Made by a program: the position numbers and the translations under genes. The notes beneath the pieces were generated by a model. That model was not told the DNA's origin. It saw only the letters and a program-made list of their open reading frames with translations, and did no database searches. A stretch of DNA of 64,000 bases from Eutreptiella sp. 'Long Island Sound 2002' (lineage: Eukaryota; Euglenozoa; Euglenophyceae; Eutreptiales; Eutreptiaceae). The stretch is taken from contig OZ038383.1 in NCBI GenBank assembly GCA_964036045.1, positions 69,089,888 through 69,153,887 of the forward strand. Direction: 5' to 3'. Within the stretch, counting starts at the first letter, position 1. Each line of letters opens with the position of its first letter. Positions 1 through 13,764 of the stretch are shown one piece after another.

Positions 1-1499
1 TTGCTGCAGTCCACTGGCAGCGCTGCAGTGTTGGGATGCAGTGCTGCAGCATTCCAAAGGCATGCAGCATTGCAAAGGCAGTGGCACCGCTGTTTGAAGG
101 CAGTGCTGCCACATTGTGAAGGCACTGCCGCTGCCATGTGAGGGCAATGCTGCCACCAACTGAAGGCAGTGCTGCCTCATTGTGAAGGCATTGCGGCTGC
201 CATGTGAAGGCAGTGCTGCTACCAACTGCAGGCAGTGCTGCCTCAACGAAAAGGCAGTGTCACTGTCCAACAACAGTGCTGCTGCCGTCCACAGGCAGTG
301 CTGCAGCATTCCAAAGGCATGCAGCATTGCAGAGGCAGTGGCACCACCGTTTGAAGGCAGTGCTGCCACATAGTGTAGGCACTGCCGCTGCCAAGTGAAG
401 GCAGTGCTGCCACCAACTGCAGGCAGTGCTGCCTCATTGGAAAGGCAGTGTCACTGTCCAGCAACAGTGCTGCTGCCGTCCACAGGCAGTGCTGCCACAT
501 ACTGAAGGCAGTGAGGCTGCAGTCCACGGGTAGTGCTGCAGTGCTGGGATGCAGTGCTGCAGCATTCCAAAGGCATGCAGCATTGCAGAGGCAGTGGCAC
601 CACCGTTCGAAGGCAGTGCTGCCACATTGTGAAGGCAATGCCGCTGCCATGTGAAGGCAGTGCTGCCACCAACTGCAGGCAGTGCTGCCTCATTGGGAAG
701 GCAGTGTCACTCTCCAACAACAGTGCTGCTGCCGTCCACAGGCAGTGTTGCTGCAGGCCACTGGCAGTGCTGCAGTGTTGCTATGCAGTGCTGCAGCATT
801 CCAAAGGCATGCAGCATTGCAGAGGCAGTGGCACCACTGTTTGAAGGCAGTGCTGCCACATTGTGAAGGCGCTGCCGCTGCCATGTGAAGGCATTGCTGC
901 CACCAACTGCAGGCAGTGCTGCCTCATTGGGAAGGCAGTGTCACTGTCCAACAACAGTGCTACTGCCGCATTGTGAAGGCACTGCCGCTGCCATGTGAAG
1001 GCAGCGCTGCCACCAACGGCAGGCAGTGCTGCCTCAACGAAAAGGCAGTGTCACTGTCCAACAACAGTGCTGCTGCCGCATTGTGAAGGCACTGCCGCTG
1101 CCATGTGAAGGCAGTGCTGCCACCAGCTGCAGGCAGTGCTGCCTCATTGGGAAGGCAGTGTCACTGCCCAACAACAGTGCTGCTGCCGCATTGTGAAGGC
1201 ACTGCCGCTGCCATGTGAAGGCGGAGCTGCCACCAACTGCAGGCAGTGCTGCCTCAACAGAAAGGCAGTGTCACTGTCCAACAACAGTGCTGCTGCCATC
1301 CACAGGCAAGTGCTGCCACATTCTGAAGGCAGTGAGGCTGCAGTCCACGGGTAGTTTTTTCAGTGCTGCGATGCAGTGCTGCCGCATTCCAAACGCATGC
1401 AGCATTGCAGAAGCAGTGGCACCACTGTTTGAAGGCAGTATTGCCACATTGTGAAGGCAATGCCGCTGTCATGTGAAGGCAGTGCTGCCACCAACTGCA

Positions 1500-4400
1500 G
1501 GCAGTGCTGCCTCATTGGGAAGGCAGTGTCACTGTCCAACAACAGTGCTGCTGCCGCATTGTGAAGGCACTGCCGCTGCCATGTGAAGGCAGTGCTGCCA
1601 CCAACTGCAGGCAGTGCTGTCTCATTGGGAAGGCAGTGTCACTGTCCAACAACAGTGCTGCTGCCGTCCACAGGCAGTGTTGCTGCAGTCCACTGGCAGC
1701 GCTGCAGTGTTGGGATGCAGTGCTGCAGCATTCCAAAGGCATGCAGAGGCAGAGGCAGTGGCACCACTGTTTGAAGGCAGTGCTGCCACATTGTGAAGGC
1801 ACTGCCGCTGTCTTGCAAAGGTATTGCTGCTACAAACTAAAGGCAGTGCTGCCTCATTCTGAAGGCACTGCCGCTGCCATGTGAAGGCAGTGCTGCCACC
1901 AACTGCAGGCAGTGCTGCCTCAGCGAAAAGGCAGTGTCACTGTCCAACAACAGTGCTGCTGCCGTCCACAGGCAGTGCTGCCACATTCTGAAGGCAGTGA
2001 TGCTGCAGTCCACTGGCAGTGCTGCAGTGTTGGGATGTGGTGTGAAGGTATGCCACCAACTGAAGGCCGTGCTGCCTCATTGGGAAGGCAGTGTCACTTT
2101 CCAACAACAGTGCTGCTGCCGTCCACAGGCACTGTTGCTGCAGTCCACTGGTAGCGGTGCAGTGTTGGGTTGCAGTGCTGCAGCATTCCACAGGCATGCA
2201 GCATTGCAGAGGCAGTGGCACCACTGTTTGAAGGCAGTGCTGCCACACTGTGAAGGCAATGCCGCTGCCATGTGAAGGCAGTGCTGCCACCAACTGCAGG
2301 CAGTGCTGCCACCAACTGCAGGCAGTGCTGCCTCATTGGGAAGGCAGTGTCACTGTCCAACAACCGTGCTGCTGCCGTCCACAGGCAGTGTTGCTGCAGT
2401 CCACTGGCAGCGCTGCAGTGTTGGGATGCAGTGCTGCAGCATTCCAAAGGCATGCAGCATTGCAGAGGCAGTGGCACCACCGTTTGAAGGCAGTGCTGCC
2501 ACATTGTGAAGGCACTGCCGCTGTCATGCAAAGGTATTGCTGCTACAAACTAAAGGCAGTGCTGCCTCATTGGGGGGGCACTGCGGCTGCCATGTGAGGG
2601 CAATGCTGCCACCAACTGAAGGCAGTGCTGCCTCATTCTGAAGGCACTGCCGCTGCCATGTGAAGGCAGTGCTGCCACCAACTGCAGACAGTGCTGCCTC
2701 ATTGGGAAGGCAGTGTCACTGTCCAACAACAGTGCTGCTGCCGCATTGTGAAGGCACTGCCGCTGCCATGTGAAGGCAGTGCTGCCACCAACTGCAGGCA
2801 GTGCTGTCTCATTGGGAAGGCAGTGTCACTGTCCAACAACAGTGCTGCTGCCGTCCACAGGCAGTGTTGCTGCAGTCCACTGGCAGCGCTGCAGTGTTGG
2901 TATGCAGTGCTGCAGCATTCCAAAGGCATGCAGCATTGCAGAGGCAGTGGCACCACTGTTTGAAGGCAGTGCTGCCACATTGTGAAGGCACTGCCGCTGT
3001 CATGCAAAGGTATTGCTGCTACAAACTAAAGGCAGTGCTGCCTCATTCTGAAGGCACTGCCGCTGCCATGTGAAGGCAGTGCTGCCACCAACTGCGGGAA
3101 GTGCTGCCTCAGCGAAAAGGCAGTGTCACTGTCCAACAACAGTGCTGCTGCCGTCCACAGGCAGTGCTGCCACATTCTGAAGGCAGTGATGCTGCAGTCC
3201 ACTGGCAGTGCTGCAGTGTTGGGATGCGGTGTGAAGGTATGCCACCAACTGAAGGCCGTGCTGCCTCATTGGGAAGGCAGTGTCACTTTCCAACAACAGT
3301 GCTGCTGCCGTCCACAGGCACTGTTGCTGCAGTCCACTGGCAGCGCTGCAGTGTTGGGATGCAGTGCTGCAGCATTCCACAGGCATGCAGCATTGCAGAG
3401 GCAGTGGCACCACTGTTTGAAGGCAGTGCTGCCACATTGTGAAGGCAATGCCGCTGCCATGTGAAGGCAGTGCTGCCACCAACTGCAGGCAGTGCTGCCT
3501 CATTGGGAAGGCAGTGTCACTGTCCAACAACAGTGCTGCTGCCGTCCACAGGCAGTGTTGCTGCAGTCCACTGGCAGCGCTGCAGTGTTGGGATGCAGTG
3601 CTGCAGCATTCCAAAGGCATGCAGCATTGCAAAGGCAGTGGCACCACTGTTTGCAGGCAGTGCTGCCACACTGTGAAGGCAATGCCGCTGCCATGTGAAG
3701 GCATTGCTGCCACCAACTGAAGGCAGTGCTGCCTCATTGGGAAGGCAGTGTCACTGTCCAACAACAGTGCTGCTGCCGTCCACAGGCAGTGTTGCTGCAG
3801 TCCACTGGCAGCGCTGCAGTGTTGGGATGCAGTGCTGCAGCATTCCAAAGGCATGCAGCATTGCAGAGGCAGTGGCACCACCGTTTGAAGGCAGTGCTGC
3901 CACATTGTGAAGGCACTGCCGCTGTCATGCAAAGGTATTGCTGCTACAAACTAAAGGCAGTGCTGCCTCATTGGGGGGGCACTGCCGCTGCCATGTGAGG
4001 GCAATGCTGCCACCAACTGAAGGCAGTGCTGCCTCATTCTGAAGGCACTGCCGCTGCCATGTGAAGGCAGTGCTGCCACCAACTGCGGGCAGTGCTGCCT
4101 CAGGGAAAAGGCAGTGTCACTGTCCAACAACAGTGCTGCTGCCGTCCACAGGCAGTGCTGCCACATTCTGAAGGCAGTGATGCTGCAGTCCACTGGCAGT
4201 GCTGCAGTGTTGGGATGCGGTGCGAAGGTATGCCACCAACTGAAGGCCGTGCTGCCTCATTGGGAAGGCAGTGTCACTTTCCAACAACAGTGCTGCTGCC
4301 GTCCACAGGCACTGTTGCTGCAGTCCACTGGCAGCGCTGCAGTGTTGGGATGCAGTGCTGCAGCATTCCACAGGCATGCAGCATTGCAGAGGCAGTGGCA

Positions 4401-5315
4401 CCACCGTTTGAAGGCAGTGCTGCCCCACTGTGAAGGCAATGCCGCTCCCATGTGAAGGCAGTGCTGCCACCAACTGAAGGCCGTGCTGCCTCATTGGGAA
4501 GGCAGTGTCACTGTCCAACAACAGGGCTGCTGCCGTCCACAGGCACTGTTGCTGCAGTCCACTGGCAGTGCTGCAGTGTTGGGATGCGGTGCGAAGGTAT
4601 GCCACCAACTGAAGGCCGTGCTGCCTCATTGGGAAGGCAGTGTCACTTTCCAACAACAGTGCTGCTGCCGTCCACAGGCACTGTTGCTGCAGTCCACTGG
4701 CAGCGCTGCAGTGTTGGGATGCAGTGCTGCAGCATTCCACAGGCATGCAGCATTGCAGAGGCAGTGGCACCACCGTTTGAAGGCAGTGCTGCCACACTGT
4801 GAAGGCAATGCCGCTCCCATGTGAAGGCAGTGCTGCCACCAACTGAAGGCCGTGCTGCCTCATTGGGAAGGCAGTGTCACTTTCCAACAACAGTGCTGCT
4901 GCCGTCCACAGGCACTGTTGCTGCAGTCCACTGGCAGCGCTGCAGTGTTGGGATGCAGTGCTGCAGCATTCCAAAGGCATGCAGCATTGCAGAGGCAGTG
5001 GCACCACCGTTTGAAGGCAGTGCTGCCACACTGTGAAGGCAATGCCGCTCCCATGTGAAGGCAGTGCTGCCACCAACTGAAGGCCGTGCTGCCTCATTGG
5101 GAAGGCAGTGTCACTGTCCAACAACAGTGCTGCTGCCGTCCACAGGCAGTGTTGCTGCAGTCCACTGGCAGCGCTGCAGTGTTGGGATGCAGTGCTGCAG
5201 CATTCCAAAGGCATGCAGCATTGCAGAGGCAGTGGCACCACCGTTTGAAGGCAGTGCTGCCACATTGTGAAGGCAATGCCGCTGCCATGTGAAGGCAGTG
5301 CTGCCACCAACTGCA
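1500..5315. repeat. 3816-bp higher-order block, copy 1
   Basis: This stretch of satellite recurs almost unchanged 3816 bp later. Irregular landmarks match at that offset: the shortened unit near 1740 with a doubled AGAGGCAGAGG, the run of seven G near 2572, the TGCTACAAACTAAAGG segments, and the odd unit at 2133-2170. These irregularities make the match specific and not just satellite similarity. 3816 is not a whole number of 234-bp units because the block contains truncated units. Borders are approximate, within about 50 bp. Confidence 0.88.
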
Positions 5316-8300
5316 GGCAGTGCTGCCTCATTGGGAAGGCAGTGTCACTGTCCAACAACAGTGCTGCTGCCGCATTGTGAAGGCACTGCCGCTGCCATGT
5401 GAAGGCAGTGCTGCCACCAACTGCAGGCAGTGCTGTCTCATTGGGAAGGCAGTGTCACTGTCCAACAACAGTGCTGCTGCCGTCCACAGGCAGTGTTGCT
5501 GCAGTCCACTGGCAGCGCTGCAGTGTTGGGATGCAGTGCTGCAGCATTCCAAAGGCATGCAGAGGCAGAGGCAGTGGCACCACTGTTTGAAGGCAGTGCT
5601 GCCACATTGTGAAGGCACTGCCGCTGTCTTGCAAAGGTATTGCTGCTACAAACTAAAGGCAGTGCTGCCTCATTCTGAAGGCACTGCCGCTGCCATGTGA
5701 AGGCAGTGCTGCCACCAACTGCGGGCAGTGCTGCCTCAGGGAAAAGGCAGTGTCACTGTCCAACAACAGTGCTGCTGCCGTCCACAGGCAGTGCTGCCAC
5801 ATTCTGAAGGCAGTGGTGCTGCAGTCCACTGGCAGTGCTGCAGTGTTGGGATGTGGTGTGAAGGTATGCCACCAACTGAAGGCCGTGCTGCCTCATTGGG
5901 AAGGCAGTGTCACTTTCCAACAACAGTGCTGCTGCCGTCCACAGGCACTGTTGCTGCAGTCCACTGGTAGCGGTGCAGTGTTGGGTTGCAGTGCTGCAGC
6001 ATTCCACAGGCATGCAGCATTGCAGAGGCAGTGGCACCACTGTTTGAAGGCAGTGCTGCCACACTGTGAAGGCAATGCCGCTGCCATGTGAAGGCAGTGC
6101 TGCCACCAACTGCAGGCAGTGCTGCCACCAACTGCAGGCAGTGCTGCCTCATTGGGAAGGCAGTGTCACTGTCCAACAACCGTGCTGCTGCCGTCCACAG
6201 GCAGTGTTGCTGCAGTCCACTGGCAGCGCTGCAGTGTTGGGATGCAGTGCTGCAGCATTCCAAAGGCATGCAGCATTGCAGAGGCAGTGGCACCACCGTT
6301 TGAAGGCAGTGCTGCCACATTGTGAAGGCACTGCCGCTGTCATGCAAAGGTATTGCTGCTACAAACTAAAGGCAGTGCTGCCTCATTGGGGGGGCACTGC
6401 GGCTGCCATGTGAGGGCAATGCTGCCACCAACTGAAGGCAGTGCTGCCTCATTCTGAAGGCACTGCCGCTGCCATGTGAAGGCAGTGCTGCCACCAACTG
6501 CAGACAGTGCTGCCTCATTGGGAAGGCAGTGTCACTGTCCAACAACAGTGCTGCTGCCGCATTGTGAAGGCACTGCCGCTGCCATGTGAAGGCAGTGCTG
6601 CCACCAACTGCAGGCAGTGCTGTCTCATTGGGAAGGCAGTGTCACTGTCCAACAACAGTGCTGCTGCCGTCCACAGGCAGTGTTGCTGCAGTCCACTGGC
6701 AGCGCTGCAGTGTTGGGATGCAGTGCTGCAGCATTCCAAAGGCATGCAGCATTGCAGAGGCAGTGGCACCACTGTTTGAAGGCAGTGCTGCCACATTGTG
6801 AAGGCACTGCCGCTGTCATGCAAAGGTATTGCTGCTACAAACTAAAGGCAGTGCTGCCTCATTCTGAAGGCACTGCCGCTGCCATGTGAAGGCAGTGCTG
6901 CCACCAACTGCGGGAAGTGCTGCCTCAGCGAAAAGGCAGTGTCACTGTCCAACAACAGTGCTGCTGCCGTCCACAGGCAGTGCTGCCACATTCTGAAGGC
7001 AGTGATGCTGCAGTCCACTGGCAGTGCTGCAGTGTTGGGATGCGGTGTGAAGGTATGCCACCAACTGAAGGCCGTGCTGCCTCATTGGGAAGGCAGTGTC
7101 ACTTTCCAACAACAGTGCTGCTGCCGTCCACAGGCACTGTTGCTGCAGTCCACTGGCAGCGCTGCAGTGTTGGGATGCAGTGCTGCAGCATTCCACAGGC
7201 ATGCAGCATTGCAGAGGCAGTGGCACCACTGTTTGAAGGCAGTGCTGCCACATTGTGAAGGCAATGCCGCTGCCATGTGAAGGCAGTGCTGCCACCAACT
7301 GCAGGCAGTGCTGCCTCATTGGGAAGGCAGTGTCACTGTCCAACAACAGTGCTGCTGCCGTCCACAGGCAGTGTTGCTGCAGTCCACTGGCAGCGCTGCA
7401 GTGTTGGGATGCAGTGCTGCAGCATTCCAAAGGCATGCAGCATTGCAAAGGCAGTGGCACCACTGTTTGCAGGCAGTGCTGCCACACTGTGAAGGCAATG
7501 CCGCTGCCATGTGAAGGCATTGCTGCCACCAACTGAAGGCAGTGCTGCCTCATTGGGAAGGCAGTGTCACTGTCCAACAACAGTGCTGCTGCCGTCCACA
7601 GGCAGTGTTGCTGCAGTCCACTGGCAGCGCTGCAGTGTTGGGATGCAGTGCTGCAGCATTCCAAAGGCATGCAGCATTGCAGAGGCAGTGGCACCACCGT
7701 TTGAAGGCAGTGCTGCCACATTGTGAAGGCACTGCCGCTGTCATGCAAAGGTATTGCTGCTACAAACTAAAGGCAGTGCTGCCTCATTGGGGGGGCACTG
7801 CCGCTGCCATGTGAGGGCAATGCTGCCACCAACTGAAGGCAGTGCTGCCTCATTCTGAAGGCACTGCCGCTGCCATGTGAAGGCAGTGCTGCCACCAACT
7901 GCGGGCAGTGCTGCCTCAGGGAAAAGGCAGTGTCACTGTCCAACAACAGTGCTGCTGCCGTCCACAGGCAGTGCTGCCACATTCTGAAGGCAGTGATGCT
8001 GCAGTCCACTGGCAGTGCTGCAGTGTTGGGATGCGGTGCGAAGGTATGCCACCAACTGAAGGCCGTGCTGCCTCATTGGGAAGGCAGTGTCACTTTCCAA
8101 CAACAGTGCTGCTGCCGTCCACAGGCACTGTTGCTGCAGTCCACTGGCAGCGCTGCAGTGTTGGGATGCAGTGCTGCAGCATTCCACAGGCATGCAGCAT
8201 TGCAGAGGCAGTGGCACCACCGTTTGAAGGCAGTGCTGCCACACTGTGAAGGCAATGCCGCTCCCATGTGAAGGCAGTGCTGCCACCAACTGAAGGCCGT

Positions 8301-9131
8301 GCTGCCTCATTGGGAAGGCAGTGTCACTGTCCAACAACAGGGCTGCTGCCGTCCACAGGCACTGTTGCTGCAGTCCACTGGCAGTGCTGCAGTGTTGGGA
8401 TGCGGTGCGAAGGTATGCCACCAACTGAAGGCCGTGCTGCCTCATTGGGAAGGCAGTGTCACTTTCCAACAACAGTGCTGCTGCCGTCCACAGGCACTGT
8501 TGCTGCAGTCCACTGGCAGCGCTGCAGTGTTGGGATGCAGTGCTGCAGCATTCCACAGGCATGCAGCATTGCAGAGGCAGTGGCACCACCGTTTGAAGGC
8601 AGTGCTGCCCCACTGTGAAGGCAATGCCGCTCCCATGTGAAGGCAGTGCTGCCACCAACTGAAGGCCGTGCTGCCTCATTGGGAAGGCAGTGTCACTTTC
8701 CAACAACAGTGCTGCTGCCGTCCACAGGCACTGTTGCTGCAGTCCACTGGCAGCGCTGCAGTGTTGGGATGCAGTGCTGCAGCATTCCAAAGGCATGCAG
8801 CATTGCAGAGGCAGTGGCACCACCGTTTGAAGGCAGTGCTGCCACACTGTGAAGGCAATGCCGCTCCCATGTGAAGGCAGTGCTGCCACCAACTGAAGGC
8901 CGTGCTGCCTCATTGGGAAGGCAGTGTCACTGTCCAACAACAGTGCTGCTGCCGTCCACAGGCAGTGTTGCTGCAGTCCACTGGCAGCGCTGCAGTGTTG
9001 GGATGCAGTGCTGCAGCATTCCAAAGGCATGCAGCATTGCAGAGGCAGTGGCACCACCGTTTGAAGGCAGTGCTGCCACATTGTGAAGGCAATGCCGCTG
9101 CCATGTGAAGGCAGTGCTGCCACCAACTGAA
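5316..9131. repeat. 3816-bp higher-order block, copy 2
   Basis: Second copy of the preceding block, directly adjacent in the same orientation. A few single-base differences are visible, for example the AGCGAAAAGG at 1921 against AGGGAAAAGG at 5737. It diverges from copy 1 near 9131, where regular 234-bp units take over. A recent tandem duplication or an assembly duplication would both explain it. Confidence 0.86.
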
Positions 9132-12100
9132 GGCCGTGCTGCCTCATTGGGAAGGCAGTGTCACTTTCCAACAACAGTGCTGCTGCCGTCCACAGGCACT
9201 GTTGCTGCAGTCCACTGGCAGCGCTGCAGTGTTGGGATGCAGTGCTGCAGCATTCCACAGCCATGCAGCATTGCAGAGGCAGTGGCACCACCGTTTGAAG
9301 GCAGTGCTGCCACACTGTGAAGGCAATGCCGCTGCCATGTGAAGGCAGTGCTGCCACCAACTGAAGGCCGTGCTGCCTCATTGGGAAGGCAGTGTCACTT
9401 TCCAACAACAGTGCTGCTGCCGTCCACAGGCACTGTTGCTGCAGTCCACTGGCAGCGCTGCAGTGTTGGGATGCAGTGCTGCAGCATTCCAAAGGCATGC
9501 AGCATTGCAGAGGCAGTGGCACCACCGTTTGAAGGCAGTGCTGCCCCACTGTGAAGGCAATGCCGCTGCCATGTGAAGGCAGTGCTGCCACCAACTGAAG
9601 GCCGTGCTGCCTCATTGGGAAGGCAGTGTCACTGTCCAACAACAGGGCTGCTGCCGTCCACAGGCACTGTTGCTGCAGTCCACTGGCAGCGCTGCAGTGT
9701 TGGGATGCAGTGCTGCAGCATTCCACAGGCATGCAGCATTGCAGAGGCAGTGGCACCACCGTTTGAAGGCAGTGCTGCCCCACTGTGAAGGCAATGCCGC
9801 TGCCATGTGAAGGCAGTGCTGCCACCAACTGAAGGCCGTGCTGCCTCATTGGGAAGGCAGTGTCACTGTCCAACAACAGTGCTGCTGCCGTCCACAGGCA
9901 GTGTTGCTGCAGTCCACTGGCAGCGCTGCAGTGTTGGGATGCAGTGCTGCAGCATTCCAAAGGCATGCAGCATTGCAGGAGCAGTGGCACCACCGTTTGA
10001 AGGCAGTGCTGCCACATTGTGAAGGCAATGCCGCTGCCATGTGAAGGCAGTGCTGCCACCAACTGAAGGCCGTGCTGCCTCATTGGGAAGGCAGTGTCAC
10101 TGTCCAACAACAGTGCTGCTGCCGTCCACAGGCAGTGTTGCTGCAGTCCACTGGCAGCGCTGCAGTGTTGGGATGCACTGCTGCAGCATTCCAAAGGCAT
10201 GCAGCATTGCAGAGGCAGTGGCACCACCGTTTGAAGGCAGTGCTGCCACATTGTGAAGGCACTGCCACTGTCATGTGAAGGTATGCCACCAACTGAAGGC
10301 CGTGCTGCCTCATTGGGAAGGCAGTGTCACTGTCCAACAACAGTGCTGCTGCCGTCCACAGGCAGTGTTGCTGCAGTCCACTGGCAGCGCTGCAGTGTTG
10401 GGATGCAGTGCTGCAGCATTCCAAAGGCATGCAGCATTGCAGAGGCAGTGGCACCACCGTTTGAAGGCAGTGCTGCCACATTGTGAAGGCACTGCCACTG
10501 TCATGTGAAGGTATGCCACCAACTGAAGGCCGTGCTGCCTCATTGGGAAGGCAGTGTCACTGTCCAACAACAGTGCTGCTGCTGTCCACAGGCACTGTTT
10601 CTGCAGTCCACTGGCAGCGCTGCAGTGTTGGGATGCAGTGCTGCAGCATTCCAAAGGCATGCAGCATTGCAGAGGCAGTGGCACCACCGTTTGAAGGCAG
10701 TGCTGCCACACTGTGAAGGCACTGCCACTGTCATGTGAACGTATGCCACCAACTGAAGGCTGTGCTGCCTCATTGGGAAGGCAGTGTCACTTTCCAACAA
10801 CAGTGCTGCTGCCGTCCACAGGCACTGTTGCTGCAGTCCACTGGCAGCGCTGCAGTGTTGGGATGCAGTGCTGCAGCATTCCAAAGGCATGCAGCATTGC
10901 AGAGGCAGTGGCACCACCGTTTGAAGGCAGTGCTGCCACACTGTGAAGGCAATGCCGCTGCCATGTGAAGGCAGTGCTGCCACCAACTGAAGGCCGTGCT
11001 GCCTCATTGGGAAGGCAGTGTCACTTTCCAACAACAGTGCTGCTGCCGTCCACAGGCACTGTTGCTGCAGTCCACTGGCAGCGCTGCAGTGTTGGGATGC
11101 AGTGCTGCAGCATTCCACAGGCATGCAGCATTGCAGAGGCAGTGGCACCACCGTTTGAAGGCAGTGCTGCCACACTGTGAAGGCAATGCCGCTCCCATGT
11201 GAAGGCAGTGCTGCCACCAACTGAAGGCCGTGCTGCCTCATTGGGAAGGCAGTGTCACTTTCCAACAACAGTGCTGCTGCCGTCCACAGGCACTGTTGCT
11301 GCAGTCCACTGGCAGTGCTGCAGTGTTGGGATGCAGTGCTGCAGCATTCGAAAGGCATGCAGCATTGCAGAGGCAGTGGCACCACCGTTTGAAGGCAGTG
11401 CTGCCACACTGTGAAGGCAATGCCGCTCCCATGTGAAGGCAGTGCTGCCACCAACTGAAGGCCGTGCTGCCTCATTGGGAAGGCAGTGTCACTGTCCAAC
11501 AACAGTGCTGCTGCCGTCCACAGGCAGTGTTGCTGCAGTCCACTGGCAGCGCTGCAGTGTTGGGATGCAGTGCTGCAGCATTCCAAAGGCATGCAGCATT
11601 GCAGAGGCAGTGGCACCACCGTTTGAAGGCAGTGCTGCCACATTGTGAAGGCAATGCCGCTGCCATGTGAAGGCAGTGCTGCCACCAACTGAAGGCCGTG
11701 CTGCCTCATTGGGAAGGCAGTGTCACTTTCCAACAACAGTGCTGCTGCCGTCCACAGGCAGTGTTGCTGCAGTCCACTGGCAGCGCTGCAGTGTTGGGAT
11801 GCAGTGCTGCAGCATTCCACAGCCATGCAGCATTGCAGAGGCAGTGGCACCACCGTTTGAAGGCAGTGCTGCCACACTGTGAAGGCAATGCCGCTCCCAT
11901 GTGAAGGCAGTGCTGCCACCAACTGAAGGCCGTGCTGCCTCATTGGGAAGGCAGTGTCACTGTCCAACAACAGTGCTGCTGCCGTCCACAGGCAGTGTTG
12001 CTGCAGTCCACTGGCAGCGCTGCAGTGTTGGGATGCAGTGCTGCAGCATTCCAAAGGCATGCAGCATTGCAGAGGCAGTGGCACCACCGTTTGAAGGCAG

Positions 12101-13764
12101 TGCAACCACATTGTGAAGGCAATGCCGCTGCCATGTGAAGGCAGTGCTGCCACCAACTGAAGGCCGTGCTGCCTCATTGGGAAGGCAGTGTCACTGTCCA
12201 ACAACAGTGCTGCTGCCGTCCACAGGCAGTGTTGCTGCAGTCCACTGGCAGCGCTGCAGTGTTGGGATGCAGTGCTGCAGCATTCCACAGGCATGCAGCA
12301 TTGCAGAGGCAGTGGCACCACCGTTTGAAGGCAGTGCTGCCACACTGTGAAGGCAATGCCGCTGCCATGTGAAGGCAGTGCTGCCACCAACTGAAGGCCG
12401 TGCTGCCTCATTGGGAAGGCAGTGTCACTGTCCAACAACAGTGCTGCTGCCGTCCACAGGCAGTGTTGCTGCAGTCCACTGGCAGCGCTGCAGTGTTGGG
12501 ATGCAGTGCTGCAGCATTCCAAAGGCATGCAGCATTGCAGGAGCAGTGGCACCACTGTTTGAAGGCAGTGCTGCCACATTGTGAAGGCAATGCCGCTGCC
12601 ATGTGAAGGCAGTGCTGCCACCAACTGAAGGCCGTGCTGCCTCATTGGGAAGGCAGTGTCACTGTCCAACAACAGTGCTGCTGCCGTCCACAGGCAGTGT
12701 TGCTGCAGTCCACTGGCGGCGCTGCAGTGTTGGGATGCAGTGCTGCAGCATTCCAAAGGCATGCAGCATTGCAGAGGCAGTGGCACCACCGTTTGAAGGC
12801 AGTGCTGCCACATTGTGAAGGCACTGCCACTGTCATGTGAAGGTATGCCACCAACTGAAGGCCGTGCTGCCTCATTGGGAAGGCAGTGTCACTGTCCAAC
12901 AACAGGGCTGCTGCCGTCCACAGGCAGTGTTGCTGCAGTCCACTGGCAGCGCTGCAGTGTTGGGATGCAGTGCTGCAGCATTCCAAAGGCATGCAGCATT
13001 GCAGAGGCAGTGGCACCACCGTTTGAAGGCAGTGCTGCCACACTGTGAAGGCACTGCCACTGTCATGTGAACGTATGCCACCAACTGAAGGCTGTGCTGC
13101 CTCATTGGGAAGGCAGTGTCACTTTCCAACAACAGTGCTGCTGCCGTCCACAGGCACTGTTGCTGCAGTCCACTGGCAGCGCTGCAGTGTTGGGATGCAG
13201 TGCTGCAGCATTCCACAGGCATGCAGCATTGCAGAGGCAGTGGCACCACCGTTTGAAGGCAGTGCTGCCACACTGTGAAGGCAATGCCGCTCCCATGTGA
13301 AGGCAGTGCTGCCACCAACTGAAGGCCGTGCTGCCTCATTGGGAAGGCAGTGTCACTTTCCAACAACAGTGCTGCTGCCGTCCACAGGCAGTGTTGCTGC
13401 AGTCCACTGGCAGCGCTGCAGTGTTGGGATGCAGTGCTGCAGCATTCCAAAGGCATGCAGCATTGCAGAGGCAGTGGCACCACCGTTTGAAGGCAGTGCT
13501 GCCACACTGTGAAGGCAATGCCGCTCCCATGTGAAGGCAGTGCTGCCACCAACTGAAGGCCGTGCTGCCTCATTGGGAAGGCAGTGTCACTGTCCAACAA
13601 CAGTGCTGCTGCCGTCCACAGGCAGTGTTGCTGCAGTCCACTGGCAGCGCTGCAGTGTTGGGATGCAGTGCTGCAGCATTCCAAAGGCATGCAGCATTGC
13701 AGAGGCAGTGGCACCACCGTTTGAAGGCAGTGCTGCCACATTGTGAAGGCAATGCCGCTGCCAT

